Made by a program: the position numbers and the translations under genes
Shown: piece after piece, positions 22,960 through 34,455 of the stretch
How positions within the stretch are numbered: the stretch's first letter is position 1
How the letters are laid out: each line of letters opens with the position of its first letter
Notes under the pieces: model-generated
The model's input: the letters and a program-made list of their open reading frames with translations, nothing else
The model's database searches: none
What the model was told of the DNA's origin: nothing
Assembly (NCBI RefSeq): GCF_018294505.1
Contig: NC_057807.1
Span: forward strand, 164,186,304 to 164,250,303
Direction: 5' to 3'
DNA from: Triticum aestivum
Lineage: Eukaryota > Streptophyta > Magnoliopsida > Poales > Poaceae
DNA: 64,000 nucleotides

Positions 22960-23420
22960 GTATCTCCAAACATTGAGCGCGAGCGAAACACCCATTGGGC
23001 TGGCTGGCGACAACCGGCGAAGCCGGCTGGCGAGCAGCCGGTCGTGCAGTAAGTTAAGGTGGCGGGGCTGGGTTGGCCAATCCGACGGACCCAACTTAGT
23101 ATTTCGCAACATGTTGGTGCTCTGGCCCATAATTCTTGCCGGCCAACAGCCGAAGCCGGTTCTGTGGCGTAAGGCAAAGTGGAGGGCTGAGGTAACCCAA
23201 ACACACCGAGATGTATTAAGGAAGACGGCGGGTGGTTTTCAAGCTGGCCAGCCCCCGAGCCCCTGGGTTGAGCGAGTCGACCCGGTGGTGGGGGGTTTTA
23301 AGAAAAATTGCACAAATGAGCATAATAACTTGGCTGGAAAGGGCAGCCCCTGAGCGTCGTCCAGGGACCCCAAAGTTTTTCATGCGCTTACAACAGGTGG
23401 TGATACATACGTGCACACAG
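22960..23420. other. Spacer between antisense ORF and pol end of element C
   Basis: Repeated CCGGC-rich phrases (GGCCAACAGCCGAAGCCGGT, CTGGCGACAACCGGCG) but no recognisable domain. Overlapping short frames on both strands look incidental. Confidence 0.4.
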
Positions 23421-24283
23421 CTAACTATAAAATGGGCGGGGGAGTTCTGCATTCCACGTCCGGGTTGTATCTTCGTCGGCGGTGTGTCTCTTGCGCTTGT
23501 TTGATTTGCGGGCATCGATGAGGTAGTAGGTGTTGCGGTCGCACATGGCTTTGCTGATGATGAAGGGGCACTCCCATGGGGAGGCCAACTTGTGTTGGCC
23601 AGCTTGTTGCTAGACAAGCCGAAGGACGAGGTCTCCCTCACGGAATAGGAGGGGCTTGATCTTCTTGCTATGGTAGTGCCTCAGGCCTTTCTGATAAATG
23701 GCGGATCGGCTGAGTGCCAAAAGGGTGTGCTTCTTCAAGTAGGTCGATGTCGTCTTCACGGGCCTCCTTGGCTTCGGCTTCGGTGTGCATTACGACTCGC
23801 GGTGAAGCGAACTCGATGTCAGTTGGGATGACGGCTTCTGCTCTGTAGACGAGGAAGAATGGGGTGAACCCGGTCGACCAATTTGGCGTTGTGCGGAGGC
23901 TCCAAAGGACGACCGGTAGCTCGCCAAGCCAACTGTCGGGTGAACAAACGAGTGGCTCGATGAGCTGTGGCTTGATACCGAATAGGATGAGACTATTGGC
24001 CCACTCGACCTAGCCGTTGGACTGCGGATGGGCCGCGTAGGCCAAGTCGAGGCGGATGCCGGAGACGGAGCAATACTGCGTGAGTGCGCCCTTGGCGAAG
24101 TTGGTGTCGTTGTCCGTGATGATGTTGTGCGGGATGTCGTAGCGCACTGTGATGTTCTTGACGAACCGGACGACTATCGGTCCGTCCAGCTTCTTGATCG
24201 GTCGCGCCTCGATCCATTTGGTGAACTTGTCCACCGCCACCAGCAAGTGCGTCATGCCGCCTCGAGCGGTCTTAAAAGGTCCC
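23421..24283 (-). pseudogene. Integrase C-terminal part of Tat-clade element C
   Basis: From 24283 leftward on the minus strand the core resumes after the Copia-B insertion: FKTARGGMTHLLVAVDKFTK and KWIEARPI, then the second catalytic Asp in ITDNDTNF and the third catalytic region NG-stop-VEWANSLILFG. A TAG (24010-24012) stands where Gln is usual. Downstream are LVYRAEAVIPTDIEF, a frameshift around 23730, FREGDLVLRLV and the GPY/F-like region SPWECPFIISKA, with the last stop at 23421. The enzyme would join element cDNA to host DNA. The stop, frameshift and 30-kb insertion make it inactive. Confidence 0.8.
24279..24283. repeat. Target-site duplication GTCCC of Copia-B, left copy
   Basis: Matches GTCCC at 54748-54752 after the right end of the element. 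Removing the element and one copy makes the integrase of element C continuous. Confidence 0.9.
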
Positions 24284-24701
24284 TGAAGAAAATATGCCCT
24301 AGAGGCAATAATAAAGTTGTTATTTATATTTCCTGATATCATGATAAAAGTTTATTATTCATGCTAGAATTGTATTAACCAGAAACTTAGTACATGTGTG
24401 AATACATAGACAAACAGAGTGTCACTAGTATGCCTCTACTTGACTAGCTCAATGAATCAAAGATGGTTAAGTTTTCTAGCCATAGACATGAATTGTCATT
24501 TGATTAACGGGATCACATCATTAGAGAATGATGTGATTGACTTGACCCATTCCGTTAGCTTAGCACTTGATCGTTTAGTACGTTGCTATTACTTTCTTCA
24601 TGACTTATACATGTTCCTATGACTAAGAGATTATGCAACTCTCGAACACCGGAGGAACACTTTGTGTGCTACCAAACGTCACAACGTAACTGGGTGATTA
24701 T
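24284..24701 (+). repeat. 5' LTR of Copia-B, first part
   Basis: Starts TGAAGAAAATATGCCCTA at the insertion junction and stops where Copia-A enters; the LTR resumes at 46267. The short frame 24419-24622 also appears in the 3' LTR and is not a gene. Confidence 0.9.
24697..24701. repeat. Target-site duplication ATTAT of Copia-A, left copy
   Basis: Repeated at 46262-46266. The uninterrupted 3' LTR of Copia-B has GGGTGATTATAAAGGTGC at the matching place (about 53120), which confirms the empty site. Confidence 0.92.
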
Positions 24702-26444
24702 TGTTGGAAATATGCCCTAGAGGCAATAATAAATTAGTTATTATTATATTTCCTTGTTCATGATAATCGTTTATTATCCATGCTATAATTGTATTGATAG
24801 GAAACTCACATCCATGTGTGGGTACATAGACAACACCATGTCCCTAGTAAGCCTCTAGTTAACTAGCTCGTTGATCAACAGATGGTTACGGTTTCTTGAC
24901 CATGGACATTGGATGTCGTTGATAACGGGATCACATTATTAGAAGAATGATGTGATGGACAAGACCCAATCCTAAGCCTAGCACAAAGATCGTAGTTCGT
25001 ATGCTAAAGCTTTTCTAACGTCAAGTATCTTTTCCTTAGACCATGAGATTGTGCAACTCCCGGATACCGTAGGAATTCTTTGGGTGTACCAAACGTCACA
25101 ACATAACTGGGTGGCTATAAAGGTGCACTACAGGTATCTCCGAAAGTGTCTGTTGGGTTGGCATGAATCGAGACTGGGATTTGTCACTCCGTGTGACGGA
25201 GAGGTATCTCTGGGCCCACTCGGTAGGACATCATCATAATGTGCACAATGTGACCAAGGGGTTGATCATGGGATGATGTGTTACGGAACGAGTATAGAGA
25301 CTTGCCGGTAACGAGATTGAACAAGGTATCGGTATACCGATGATCGAATCTCGGGCAAGTATAATACCGCTAGACAAAGGGAATTGTATACGGGATTGAT
25401 TGAGTCCTTGACATCGTGGTTCATCCAATGAGATCATCGTGGAACATGTGGGAGCCAACATGGGTATCCAGATCCTGCTGTTGGTTATTGACTGGAGAGC
25501 GTCTCGGTCATGTCTGCATGGTTCCCGAACCTGTAGGGTCTACACACTTAAGGTTCGATGACGCCAGGGTTATAAAGGAAGTTTGTATGTGGTTACCGAA
25601 TGTGGTTCGGAGTCCCGGATGAGATCCCAGACGTCACGAGGAGTTCCGGAATGGTCCGGAGGTAAAGATTTATATATGGAAAGTTGTTGTTTGGGTTCCG
25701 GAAAAAGTTCGGGTTTTTTCGGTATTGTACCGGGAAGCTTCCAGAAGGTTCCGAAGGATTCTGGAGGGGTCCGGAGGTCCGGAAATTGTTCCACCACATC
25801 CAATATAGTAGCATGGGCTGTAGGGGGCGCCCTAGCCTTAATGGGCCAGGGGCACCAGCCCCCCCAAGGCCCATGCGCATGGGAGAGGGAAAACCCTAAG
25901 GGGGGAGGGCCTCCACTTGTCTTGCGAGGCACTCCTCCCCCCTTGGCCGCCGCCCCGTCCTTAGATTGGATCTGAGGGGGCCGGACCCCCTCTCCCTTGC
26001 CCTATATATATGTGGGGGGTGGGAGGGCAGCCGCACCATAAGTTCTGGCGCAGCCCTCCCCCTCTCCCAAGTACTCCTCTCCCGCGGTGCTTGGCGAAGC
26101 CCTGCAGGATTGCCACGCTCCTCCATCACCACCACGCCCTTGTGCTGCTGCTGGATGGAGTCTTCCTCAACCTCTCCCTCTCTCCTTGCTGGATCAAGGC
26201 ATGGGAGACGTCACCGGGCTGTACGTGTGTTGAACGCGGAGGTGCCGTCCGTTCGGCACTAGGATCTCCGGTGATTTGGATCACGATGAGTACGACTCCT
26301 TCAACCCCGTTCTCTTGAACGCTTCCGCTTAGCGATCTACAAGGGTATGTAAATGCACTCTCCTTCCCCTCGTTGTTGTTTTCTCCATAGATAGATCTTG
26401 GTGACACGTAGGAAAATTTTGAATTTCTGCTACGTTCCCCAACA
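24702..26444 (+). repeat. 5' LTR of Copia-A (1743 bp)
   Basis: TGTTGGAAAT...CCCCAACA. A TATA box TATATATA at 26003-26010 follows the C-rich stretch and precedes the U5-like end. It pairs with 44511-46261. Frames such as 25583-25975 recur in the other LTR and are not genes. Confidence 0.93.
26003..26010 (+). promoter_or_regulatory. TATA box of the Copia-A 5' LTR promoter
   Basis: CCTATATATATGTGGGG, conserved in the 3' LTR (45817-45824), lies about 440 bp before the LTR end. BARE/Angela elements are known to be transcribed from the LTR. The exact start site is not visible from sequence alone. Confidence 0.6.
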
Positions 26445-27739
26445 GTGGCATCATGAGCTAGGTCTATTGCGTAGATTCTTTGCACGAGTAGAACACAAAG
26501 TAGTTGTGGGCATTGATTTTGTTCAATATGCTTACCGTTACTGGTCCAATCTTGTTTCGACGGTATTGTGGGATGAAGCGGCCCGGACCGACCTTACACG
26601 TACTCTTACGTGAGACAGGTTCCACCGATTGACATGCACTTGGTGCATAAGGTGGCTAGCGGGTGCTAGTCTCTCCCACTTTAGTCGGAACGGATTCGAT
26701 GAAAAGGGTCCTTATGAAGGGTAAATAGCAATTGACATATCACGTTGTGGTTTTTGCGTAGGTAAGAAACATTCTTGCTAGAAACCCATAGCAGCCACGT
26801 AAAACATGCAAACAACAATTAGAGGACGTCTAACTTGTTTTTGCAGGGTATGCTATGTGATGTGATATGGCCAAGAAGAATGTGATGAATGATATGTGAT
26901 GTATGAGATTGATCATGTTCTTATAAAAGGAATCACGACTTGCATGTCGATGAGTATGACAACCGGCAGGAGCCATAGGAGTTGTCTTAATTTATTGTAT
27001 GACCTGCGTGTCATTAAACAATGCCATGTAATTACTTTACTTTATTGCTAACCGGTAGCCATAGTAGTAGAAGTAATAGTTGGCGAGACAACTTCATGAA
27101 GACACGATGATGGAGATCATGATGATGGAGATCATGGTGTCATGCCGGTGACGATGATGATCATGGAGCCCCGAAGATGGAGATCAAAAGGAGCAATATG
27201 ATATTGGCCATATCATGTCACTATTTGATTGCATGTGATGTTTATCATGTTTATAAATCTTATTTGCTTAGAACGACGGTAGTAAATAAGATGATCCCTC
27301 ATTAAAATTTCAAGAAAGTGTTCCTCCTAACTGTGCACCGTTGCGAAAGTTCGTCGTTTCGAAGCACCACGTGATGATCGGGTGTCATAGATTCTTACGT
27401 TCACATACAACGGGTGTAAGCCAGATTTACACACGCGAAACACTTAGGTTGACTTGACGAGCCTAGCATGTACAGACATGGCCTCGGAACACAAGAGACC
27501 GAAAGGTCGAGCATGAGTCGTATAGTAGATACGATCAACATGAAGATGTTCACCGATGATGGCTAGTCCGTCTCACGTGATGATCGGACACGGCCTAGTT
27601 GACTAGGATCATGTAATCACTTAGATGACTAGAGGGATGTCTATCTGAGTGGGAGTTCATAAGATGAACCTAATTATCCTGAACATAGTCAAAAGATCTT
27701 TGCAAATTATGTCGTAAGCTCGCGCTTTAGTTCCACTTT
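26445..27739 (+). other. Untranslated leader of Copia-A
   Basis: Starts with TGGCATCATGAGC, a variant initiator-Met primer site (26446 on). About 1.3 kb follow without a supported frame, containing repeated GATGGAGATCATGATGATGG-like units near 27110-27185. The same layout occurs in Copia-B at 47614-48860, so this is a family leader. Confidence 0.7.
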
Positions 27740-28580
27740 TTAGATATGTTCCTAGAGAAAATATAGTTGAAAGTTGACGGTAGCGATTATGCGGACAGTA
27801 GAAAGCTTATGTCCTTAATGCAACGCTCAGTGTGCTGAACCCCAAACGTCGTTTGAGGATGTTGCGAACATCGGACATACACGTTTTGATAACTACGTGA
27901 TAATTCAGTTAAACGGTTTAGAGTTGAGGCACCAAAGACATTTTCGAAATGTCGCGAAACATATGAGATGTTTCGAGGGCTGAAATTGGGATTTCAGGCT
28001 CGTGCCCACGTCAAGAGGTATGAGACCTCCGACGATTTTCTTAGCCTGCAAACTAAGGGAGAAAAGCTCAATCTTTGAGCTTGTGCTCAGATTGTCTGAG
28101 TGCAACAATCACTTGAATCAAGTGGGAGTTGATCTTCCAGATGAGATAGTGATGTTTCTCCAAAGTCATTGCCACCAAGCTGCTAGAGCTTCGTGATGAA
28201 CTATAACATATCAGGGATAGATATGATGATCCTTGAGGTATTCACGATGTTTGACACCGCGAAAGTAGAAATCAAGAAGGAGCATCAATTGTTGATGGTT
28301 GGTGAAACCACTAGTTTCAAGAAGGGCAAGGGCAAGAAGGGATACTTCATGAAACGACAAATCAGCTGTTGCTCCAGTTAAGAAACCCAAGGTTGAACCC
28401 AAACCCGAGACTAAGTGCTTCTGTAATAAGGGGAATAACCACTGGAGCAGAATTACCCTAGATACTTGGTAGATAAGAAGGCTGACAAGGTCGATAGAAG
28501 TATATTGGATATACATTATGTTAATGTGTACTTTACTAGTACTCCTAGTAGCACCAGGGTATTAGATACCGGTTCGGTTA
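27740..28580 (+). pseudogene. Copia-A gag remnant with degenerate zinc knuckle
   Basis: Aligns with the Copia-B gag region 48877-49785. Recognisable pieces are CNNHLNQVGVDLPDEIVMF, KVEIKKEHQLLMVGETTSF and KKPKVEPKPETKCFCNKGNN (near 28440). The CCHC zinc knuckle is CFCNKGNNHWS with the usual spacing lost, and about 45 bases are missing near 27810 relative to Copia-B. Stops and shifts occur throughout. Gag would form the cytoplasmic particle that packages the RNA. Confidence 0.65.
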
Positions 28581-28599
28581 CTAAGTGTTAGTAACTCGA

Positions 28600-30227
28600 A
28601 ATAAAAGAGCTACGAAATAAACGGAGACTAGCTAAAGGTGAGCTGACGATATGTGTTGGAAGTGTTTCCAAGTTTGATATGATCAAACATCGCACGCTCC
28701 CTCTACCATCAAGATTAGTATTAAACCTGAATAATTGTCATTTGGTGTTTGCGTTGAGCATAGACATGATTGGATTATGTCTATCGCAATACGGTTATTC
28801 ATTTAAGGAGAATAATGGTTACTCTATTTATTTGAATAATACCTTCAATGGTCTTGCACCTAAAGGAATGGTTTATTGAATCTCGATCGTAGTGATACAC
28901 ATTTTCATGCCAAAAGATATAAGATAGTAATGATAGTACCACTTACTTGTGGCACTGCCTTGTAAGTCATATTGGTATAAAACGCATGAAGAAGCTCCAT
29001 ATTGATGGATCTTTGGACTCACTCGTTTTGAAAAGTTTGAGACATGCGAACCATGTCTATTGGTGTATACGCATGAAGAAACTCCATGCAGATGGATCGT
29101 TTGGACTCACTTGATTTTGAATCACTTGAGATATGCAAATCATACCACATGGGCAAGATGACTGAAAAGCCTCGTTTTCAGTAAGATGGAACAAGATAGC
29201 AACTTGTTGGAAGTAACACATTTTGATGTGTGCAGTCCAATGAGTGCTGAGGCATGCAGTGAATATCGTTATGTTCTTACTTCACAGATGATTCGAATAG
29301 ATGTTGAGTATATTTACTTGATGAAACGCAAGTCTGAATTATTGAATGGTTCAAGTAATTTCAGAGTGAAGTTGAAGATCAACGTGACAAGAGGATAAAA
29401 TGTCTATGATATGATCATAGAGATGAGTATCTGAGTTACGAGCTTTGGCACACAATTAAGACATTGTGGAAATTGTTTCACAATTAAATACCGCCTGGAA
29501 CACCATAGTTTGATGGTGTGTCCGAACATCATAGTTGCACCCTATTGGATATGGTGCGTACCATGATGTCTCTTATCGAATTACCACTATCGTTCATGGG
29601 TTAGGCATTAGAGACAACCGCACTCACTTTAATGGGGCACCACGTAATTCCATTGAGACGACGCCGTTTGAACTGTGGTTTGGAGAAACCTAAGTTGTCG
29701 TTTCTTAAAAGTTTGGGGCTGCGACGCTTATGTGAAAAAGGTTTCAGGTTGATAAGCTCGAACCCAAAGCGGATAAAATGCATCTTCATAGGACACCCAA
29801 AACAGTTGGGTATACCTCCTAATTCAGATCCGAAAGCAATAGGGATTGTTTCTTGAATCGGGTCCTTTCTCGAGGAAAAGTTTGTCTCGGAAAGTTGAGT
29901 GGGAGGATGGTGGAGACTTGATGAGGTTATTGAACCATCACTTCAACTAGTGTGTAGCAGGGCACAAGAAGTTGTTCCTGTGGCGCCTACACCAATTGAA
30001 GCAGAAGCTTATGATAGTGATCATGAAGTTTCAGATCAAGTCACTACCGTACCTCGTAGGGTGACAAGGATGCGTACTACTTCAGAGTGGTACAGTAATC
30101 CTGTCTTGAAGGTCATGTTGCTAGACAACAATGAACCTGCGAGCTATGGAGAAGCGATGGTGGGCCCATATTCCGACAAATGGTTAGAAGCCATGAAATC
30201 CGAGATAGGATCCATGTATTAGAACAA
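28600..30227 (+). pseudogene. Copia-A protease-integrase remnant and start of RT
   Basis: Broken Copia integrase: MGKMTEKPRFQ after the zinc region, FQSEVEDQRDKRIKCL, DEYLSYELW, then GVSEHHSCTLLDMVRTMMSL (about 29515-29570), KPKLSFLKSLG and FIGHPKQLG. Frames change repeatedly and stops are frequent. A tandem duplication of about 88 bp affects the zinc-binding region near 28979-29150. The RT start (YGEAMVGPYSDKWLEAMKSE, about 30145-30205) follows in Copia order, then a stop after GSMY. Confidence 0.7.
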
Positions 30228-30317
30228 AACCTAGACTTTGGTGGACTTGCTCGATGATTGGCAAGCCATTGGGATAAATGGATCTTTAAGAAGAAGACGG
30301 ACGTGGACGGTAATGTC
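30228..30317 (+). pseudogene. Copia-A reverse transcriptase, N-terminal piece before Sukkula
   Basis: Contains a shifted frame of the conserved KWIFKKKTDVDGN block. The enzyme continues at 43250 as TVYEARLVAKIFSQVQGVD. The last five bases, ATGTC, are the target duplication of Sukkula. Confidence 0.75.
30313..30317. repeat. Target-site duplication ATGTC of Sukkula, left copy
   Basis: Repeated exactly at 43245-43249 after the second LTR. Confidence 0.92.
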
Positions 30318-30827
30318 TGTAACGCCCCGGATTTGAAGCGCCAGGTGTTCGCCAGTTATTCGCCATCGTTGCCATGTCATTTGCTTGCGTGTTGCACTTT
30401 TCCATGTCATCATAGGCATTTCATATCTTGTCATCATGTGCATTTCATTTTGCATACATGTCCGTCTCATGCATCCGAGCTTTTTCCCTCTTGTCCGTTT
30501 TGCAAACCGGCACTCCTATATCCTCCGGCGTCCCCCTTTTGTCTCTTGTTGTGAGTGGGTGTTAAACTTTCTCGGAATGGCCCGAGGTTTGCCAAGCGGC
30601 CTTGGTATAGCACCGGTAGACCGCCTGTCAAGTTTCGTGCCATTTGGAGGTCGTTTGGTACTCCAACGGTTAACCGGGTAACCGCAAAGCCTCTTTTGTG
30701 TGCAGCCCAACACCCCCTCCAAAGTGGCCCAAAACCCAGCAAACTCCACTCCATGCTCTCGGTCGTTCGATCACGATCGCGTGGCCGAAAACCGCTCCTC
30801 ATTTGGACACTCCGACCTCCTTCTACC

Positions 30828-30835
30828 TATAAATA
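30828..30835 (+). promoter_or_regulatory. TATA box in the Sukkula 5' LTR
   Basis: ACCTATAAATATGTGTGCC, with a following GCAGTCCAAACCCTAGC typical of a transcript leader. An identical copy is at 38675-38682 in the 3' LTR. A likely Pol II core promoter, inferred from sequence only. Confidence 0.6.
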
Positions 30836-31084
30836 TGTGTGCCTCCCCCGAATTTCTCGCAGTCCAAACCCTAGCAAACTCCTCCCCGCGCCGCCGGACA
30901 TGTCCGCCGCCGTCCGGACGTGTCCGCCGCCCCGCAGCCACGTCGGTCGGACCAATTCGGGGCCGACACGTCAGCTCCGCCGCCGCCCGCACCCAATCCC
31001 ACGCCGCCACCTCACCAGCACCTCACCCTCTCTCTCCTCCCTCCACCGCGCGACCCGCGGACCCGGATCGGGCCCGCGCGAGCC

Positions 31085-31465
31085 NNNNNNNNNNNNNNNN
31101 NNNNNNNNNNNNNNNNNNNNNNNNNNNNNNNNNNNNNNNNNNNNNNNNNNNNNNNNNNNNNNNNNNNNNNNNNNNNNNNNNNNNNNNNNNNNNNNNNNNN
31201 NNNNNNNNNNNNNNNNNNNNNNNNNNNNNNNNNNNNNNNNNNNNNNNNNNNNNNNNNNNNNNNNNNNNNNNNNNNNNNNNNNNNNNNNNNNNNNNNNNNN
31301 NNNNNNNNNNNNNNNNNNNNNNNNNNNNNNNNNNNNNNNNNNNNNNNNNNNNNNNNNNNNNNNNNNNNNNNNNNNNNNNNNNNNNNNNNNNNNNNNNNNN
31401 NNNNNNNNNNNNNNNNNNNNNNNNNNNNNNNNNNNNNNNNNNNNNNNNNNNNNNNNNNNNNNNNN
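31085..31465. other. Assembly gap (381 N) in the Sukkula 5' LTR
   Basis: Falls in a very GC-rich stretch. The sister LTR spans the same interval (38932-39435) in 504 positions, itself with 380 N, so the size here is likely an estimate. Confidence 0.95.
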
Positions 31466-34199
31466 CGCCCTTCTCCTGCGCCTCCGCCGCCAGGTTCCCG
31501 TCTCCCTCGCCGGCGCTGCGTCTCGCCGGCCGGAGCCGACGCCACCCTGCCTCAACTCGCCGGACCTCGCCGTCCCGGCCTCCTCCGTGCCCCTCCGGCC
31601 TCCGGCGCCGTTCCCGGTCCCCTTCACCATCCTCCGCTCGACCCCACCGTCGCCGGCTCGCCGGAGCACCAACGTGCCGCCGCCGCTCGTCTCGATCCAG
31701 ATCGGATCGGGAGAGCCACGCCCCCTCGCTCCCGCTGCATGGGCCAGCCCAGCCGCGGCCCAGCCACCGGCTTCCCCAGCCTGCAGCACCGTCATGGGCT
31801 GAAGCCCAGGGTGTTTTAGTTTCATAGCGCTCATCTGTTTTTTTTTCAGAAAACGACCAAGTCCCCGAATCTGTGACATTATCATGCCATGTTCATCGCA
31901 TCGTATCTCTGCATCCGTAGCTATGTTTCATGTGTGTAATATGTCAAATTGTTCGCCTCGACGAGTACATCATTTCATATCATTGCATCATTTTCATTTG
32001 AGCTCATGTTGATGCCCGAAATGCTGTTGGAAGAGTGCATGTTGATGTTAATCTGCTGAAACTGTTATAACTTGCTCATTTGTCATTTTTGCCATGTTTG
32101 ATGTGTGCATCCTATGAGGTTTATGTCTACATGTGTTCTGATCTATGCCATGCCATCTTTCCAGAGGTGCTATCCATGTATTTTTGTGAGTTGTGTGCTG
32201 AGTGCATCGAGCTTGTTAAGTAGGGCACTTGCTGTTACTGTTTTGCTAGGCTGATTCTGTTATATTTTGTTGCTATGTTAACATGCTTCTACTAGTTATT
32301 CTATGCATAATCTGGAGATGTTCACTAGGGATTAATTGTTATACATGTCATGCTCTATCCATTCATGCCCCTGGTTGCATTTATAGCCTGCTGTAACCTG
32401 TTGTAATCTTGCTCTCAAGTTGCTAAATAATGTTGCTGTCAGCCTGTTAACATTACGTTCAGTTTCGGCCATGTGCTTTTCTAGTGATCCATCCACCCTA
32501 TGAACTTGATCTTGCCATGTTTACCTTTATAAATATGTCTTCTTACTGTTGGTTGCCTTGCCATGCCATGTATTGCTCTGTGGTGAGTGGTTCAAGCTCA
32601 CCAACATGCCTACTTATTGTTGTTCCTGCCATGTATGAATCTGTCATATAACTTGCCATGTTTACATGGGTGCCATCATATTTTCTGTGCCCTTTTGGCT
32701 CATGGTCAGTAAGGGACTTTTGTTCTATGCATTTAGTAGTATCATGCCATGCCTTTGTTTGCCATGATAAGTTCCTGTAACATGTTGTTTGCTTGCTCTA
32801 AACATTGCAACCTGATGTTATTTCTTGATAAGTCTGAAACTGTTATTATTTGCAATCTTCCCATGTCCTTTTGAGCATGTTCTAGTGATTTCTGGAGATA
32901 GCTCAGTGTTCATGTTTTGTTATGCTTTACCTGTACTTCATGCCCATGCCTTTTGTTCTTATGTTGGGGTGCTGTAGCAGATTGTTTTGATGCTTGCAAG
33001 ATGCCTAGTTGCTGTTTTGGACAGATTGTTGTTATGTCTTGTATAGAGTGTATGTGTTGCACCGTTGCTCCGTTTTGAGTGTCCTCTATATGAAACTTGC
33101 TTGATTTTGCATGTTGTTTCATATTATCATGTTGCATCCTTGTTTTGAGGTGTTTGCTTGATGTTTGTGTGCATTTTGCATCAATGCCATGCTTAACTTG
33201 TTTTGCTCATATCTTCTAGGCCGTAGCTCTGAACTAAATGAACTTTATATGTAACTTGACTAGATTTTCGTGTAGATTATCTTGGTGCTCTTTAACTTGC
33301 TGTATAACAACTTGAACATAAGGTTTATTCAGATCTGGACCCATTTCGAAATTTGCATATGAGGACTTACCGGAATTGTTATATGTTGTTTCCGGCCTCA
33401 TTTAAACTTGCTTTGATGTGTTGTTCTTGTTTGAATCCTCTCTTTCCATGAGTAGCCTCATCTAGCTTTGTCATGCATCATGCTTGTTGTGCATCATGTC
33501 TTGTCTATGTGTGGTGTGTTTACTATGTTGTGTGTTTCTTCTCGATAGTTTCCGTTTCGTTGCGACCGTGAGGATTCGTTCGTCTACGCTTGGTTCGTCT
33601 TCGTGGCTTCATCTTCTTCATGGACTCGTTCTTCTTCCTAGCGGGATTTTAGGCAAGATGACCGCTACCCTGGATCTCACTACTATCATTGCTATGCTAG
33701 TTGCTTCGCTCTATCGCTATGCTGCGCTTCCTATAACTTGTTTTTCAAGCCTCCCAAATTGCCATGAACCTCTAACCTTTGACACCCTTCCTGGCAAACC
33801 GTTGTTTGGCTATGTTACCGCTTTGCTCAGCCCCTCTTATAGCGTTGTTAGTTGCAGGTGAAGTTGCAGATTGCTCCATGGTGGACAGGGTTATGTTGGG
33901 ATATCACAATATCTCTTATTTAATTAATGCATCTATATACTTGGTAAAGGGTGAAAGGCTCGGCCTTATGCCTGGTGTTTTGTTCCACTCTTGCCGCCCT
34001 AGTTTCTGTCATACCGGTGTTATGTTCCTGGATTTTGCATTCCTAACGCGGTCGGGTGATTTATGGGACCCCCTTGACAGTTCGCTTTGAATAAAACTCC
34101 TCCAGCAAGGCCCAACCTTGGTTTTACCATTTGCCTCACCACCACCTACTTTTCCCTTGGGAGTAATTAACCCAAGGGTCATCTTTATTTCAGCCCCCC

Positions 34200-34455
34200 N
34201 NNNNNNNNNNNNNNNNNNNNNNNNNNNNNNNNNNNNNNNNNNNNNNNNNNNNNNNNNNNNNNNNNNNNNNNNNNNNNNNNNNNNNNNNNNNNNNNNNNNN
34301 NNNNNNNNNNNNNNNNNNNNNNNNNNNNNNNNNNNNNNNNNNNNNNNNNNNNNNNNNNNNNNNNNNNNNNNNNNNNNNNNNNNNNNNNNNNNNNNNNNNN
34401 NNNNNNNNNNNNNNNNNNNNNNNNNNNNNNNNNNNNNNNNNNNNNNNNNNNNNNN
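34200..34455. other. Assembly gap (256 N) in the Sukkula 5' LTR
   Basis: The sister LTR covers the same place with about 20 bases (around 42194-42214) after a C-run, so this gap is probably much shorter in the real molecule. Confidence 0.95.

Noticed and set aside
25570..25975. Overlapping 120-130-codon frames in the Copia-A LTR
   Set aside because: Present in both LTRs with differing frames; U3 sequence, not a gene.
30555..31885. Long overlapping frames on both strands across the GC-rich Sukkula LTR (also 38402-39797)
   Set aside because: They pass through N runs, exist in several frames and on both strands at once, lack known domains, and are explained by high GC content within an LTR.
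33484..34090. Hydrophobic frame in the Sukkula LTR resembling a small membrane protein (again at 41479-42084)
   Set aside because: Copies differ in frame and length between the LTRs, with no start context or family. It is LTR sequence.
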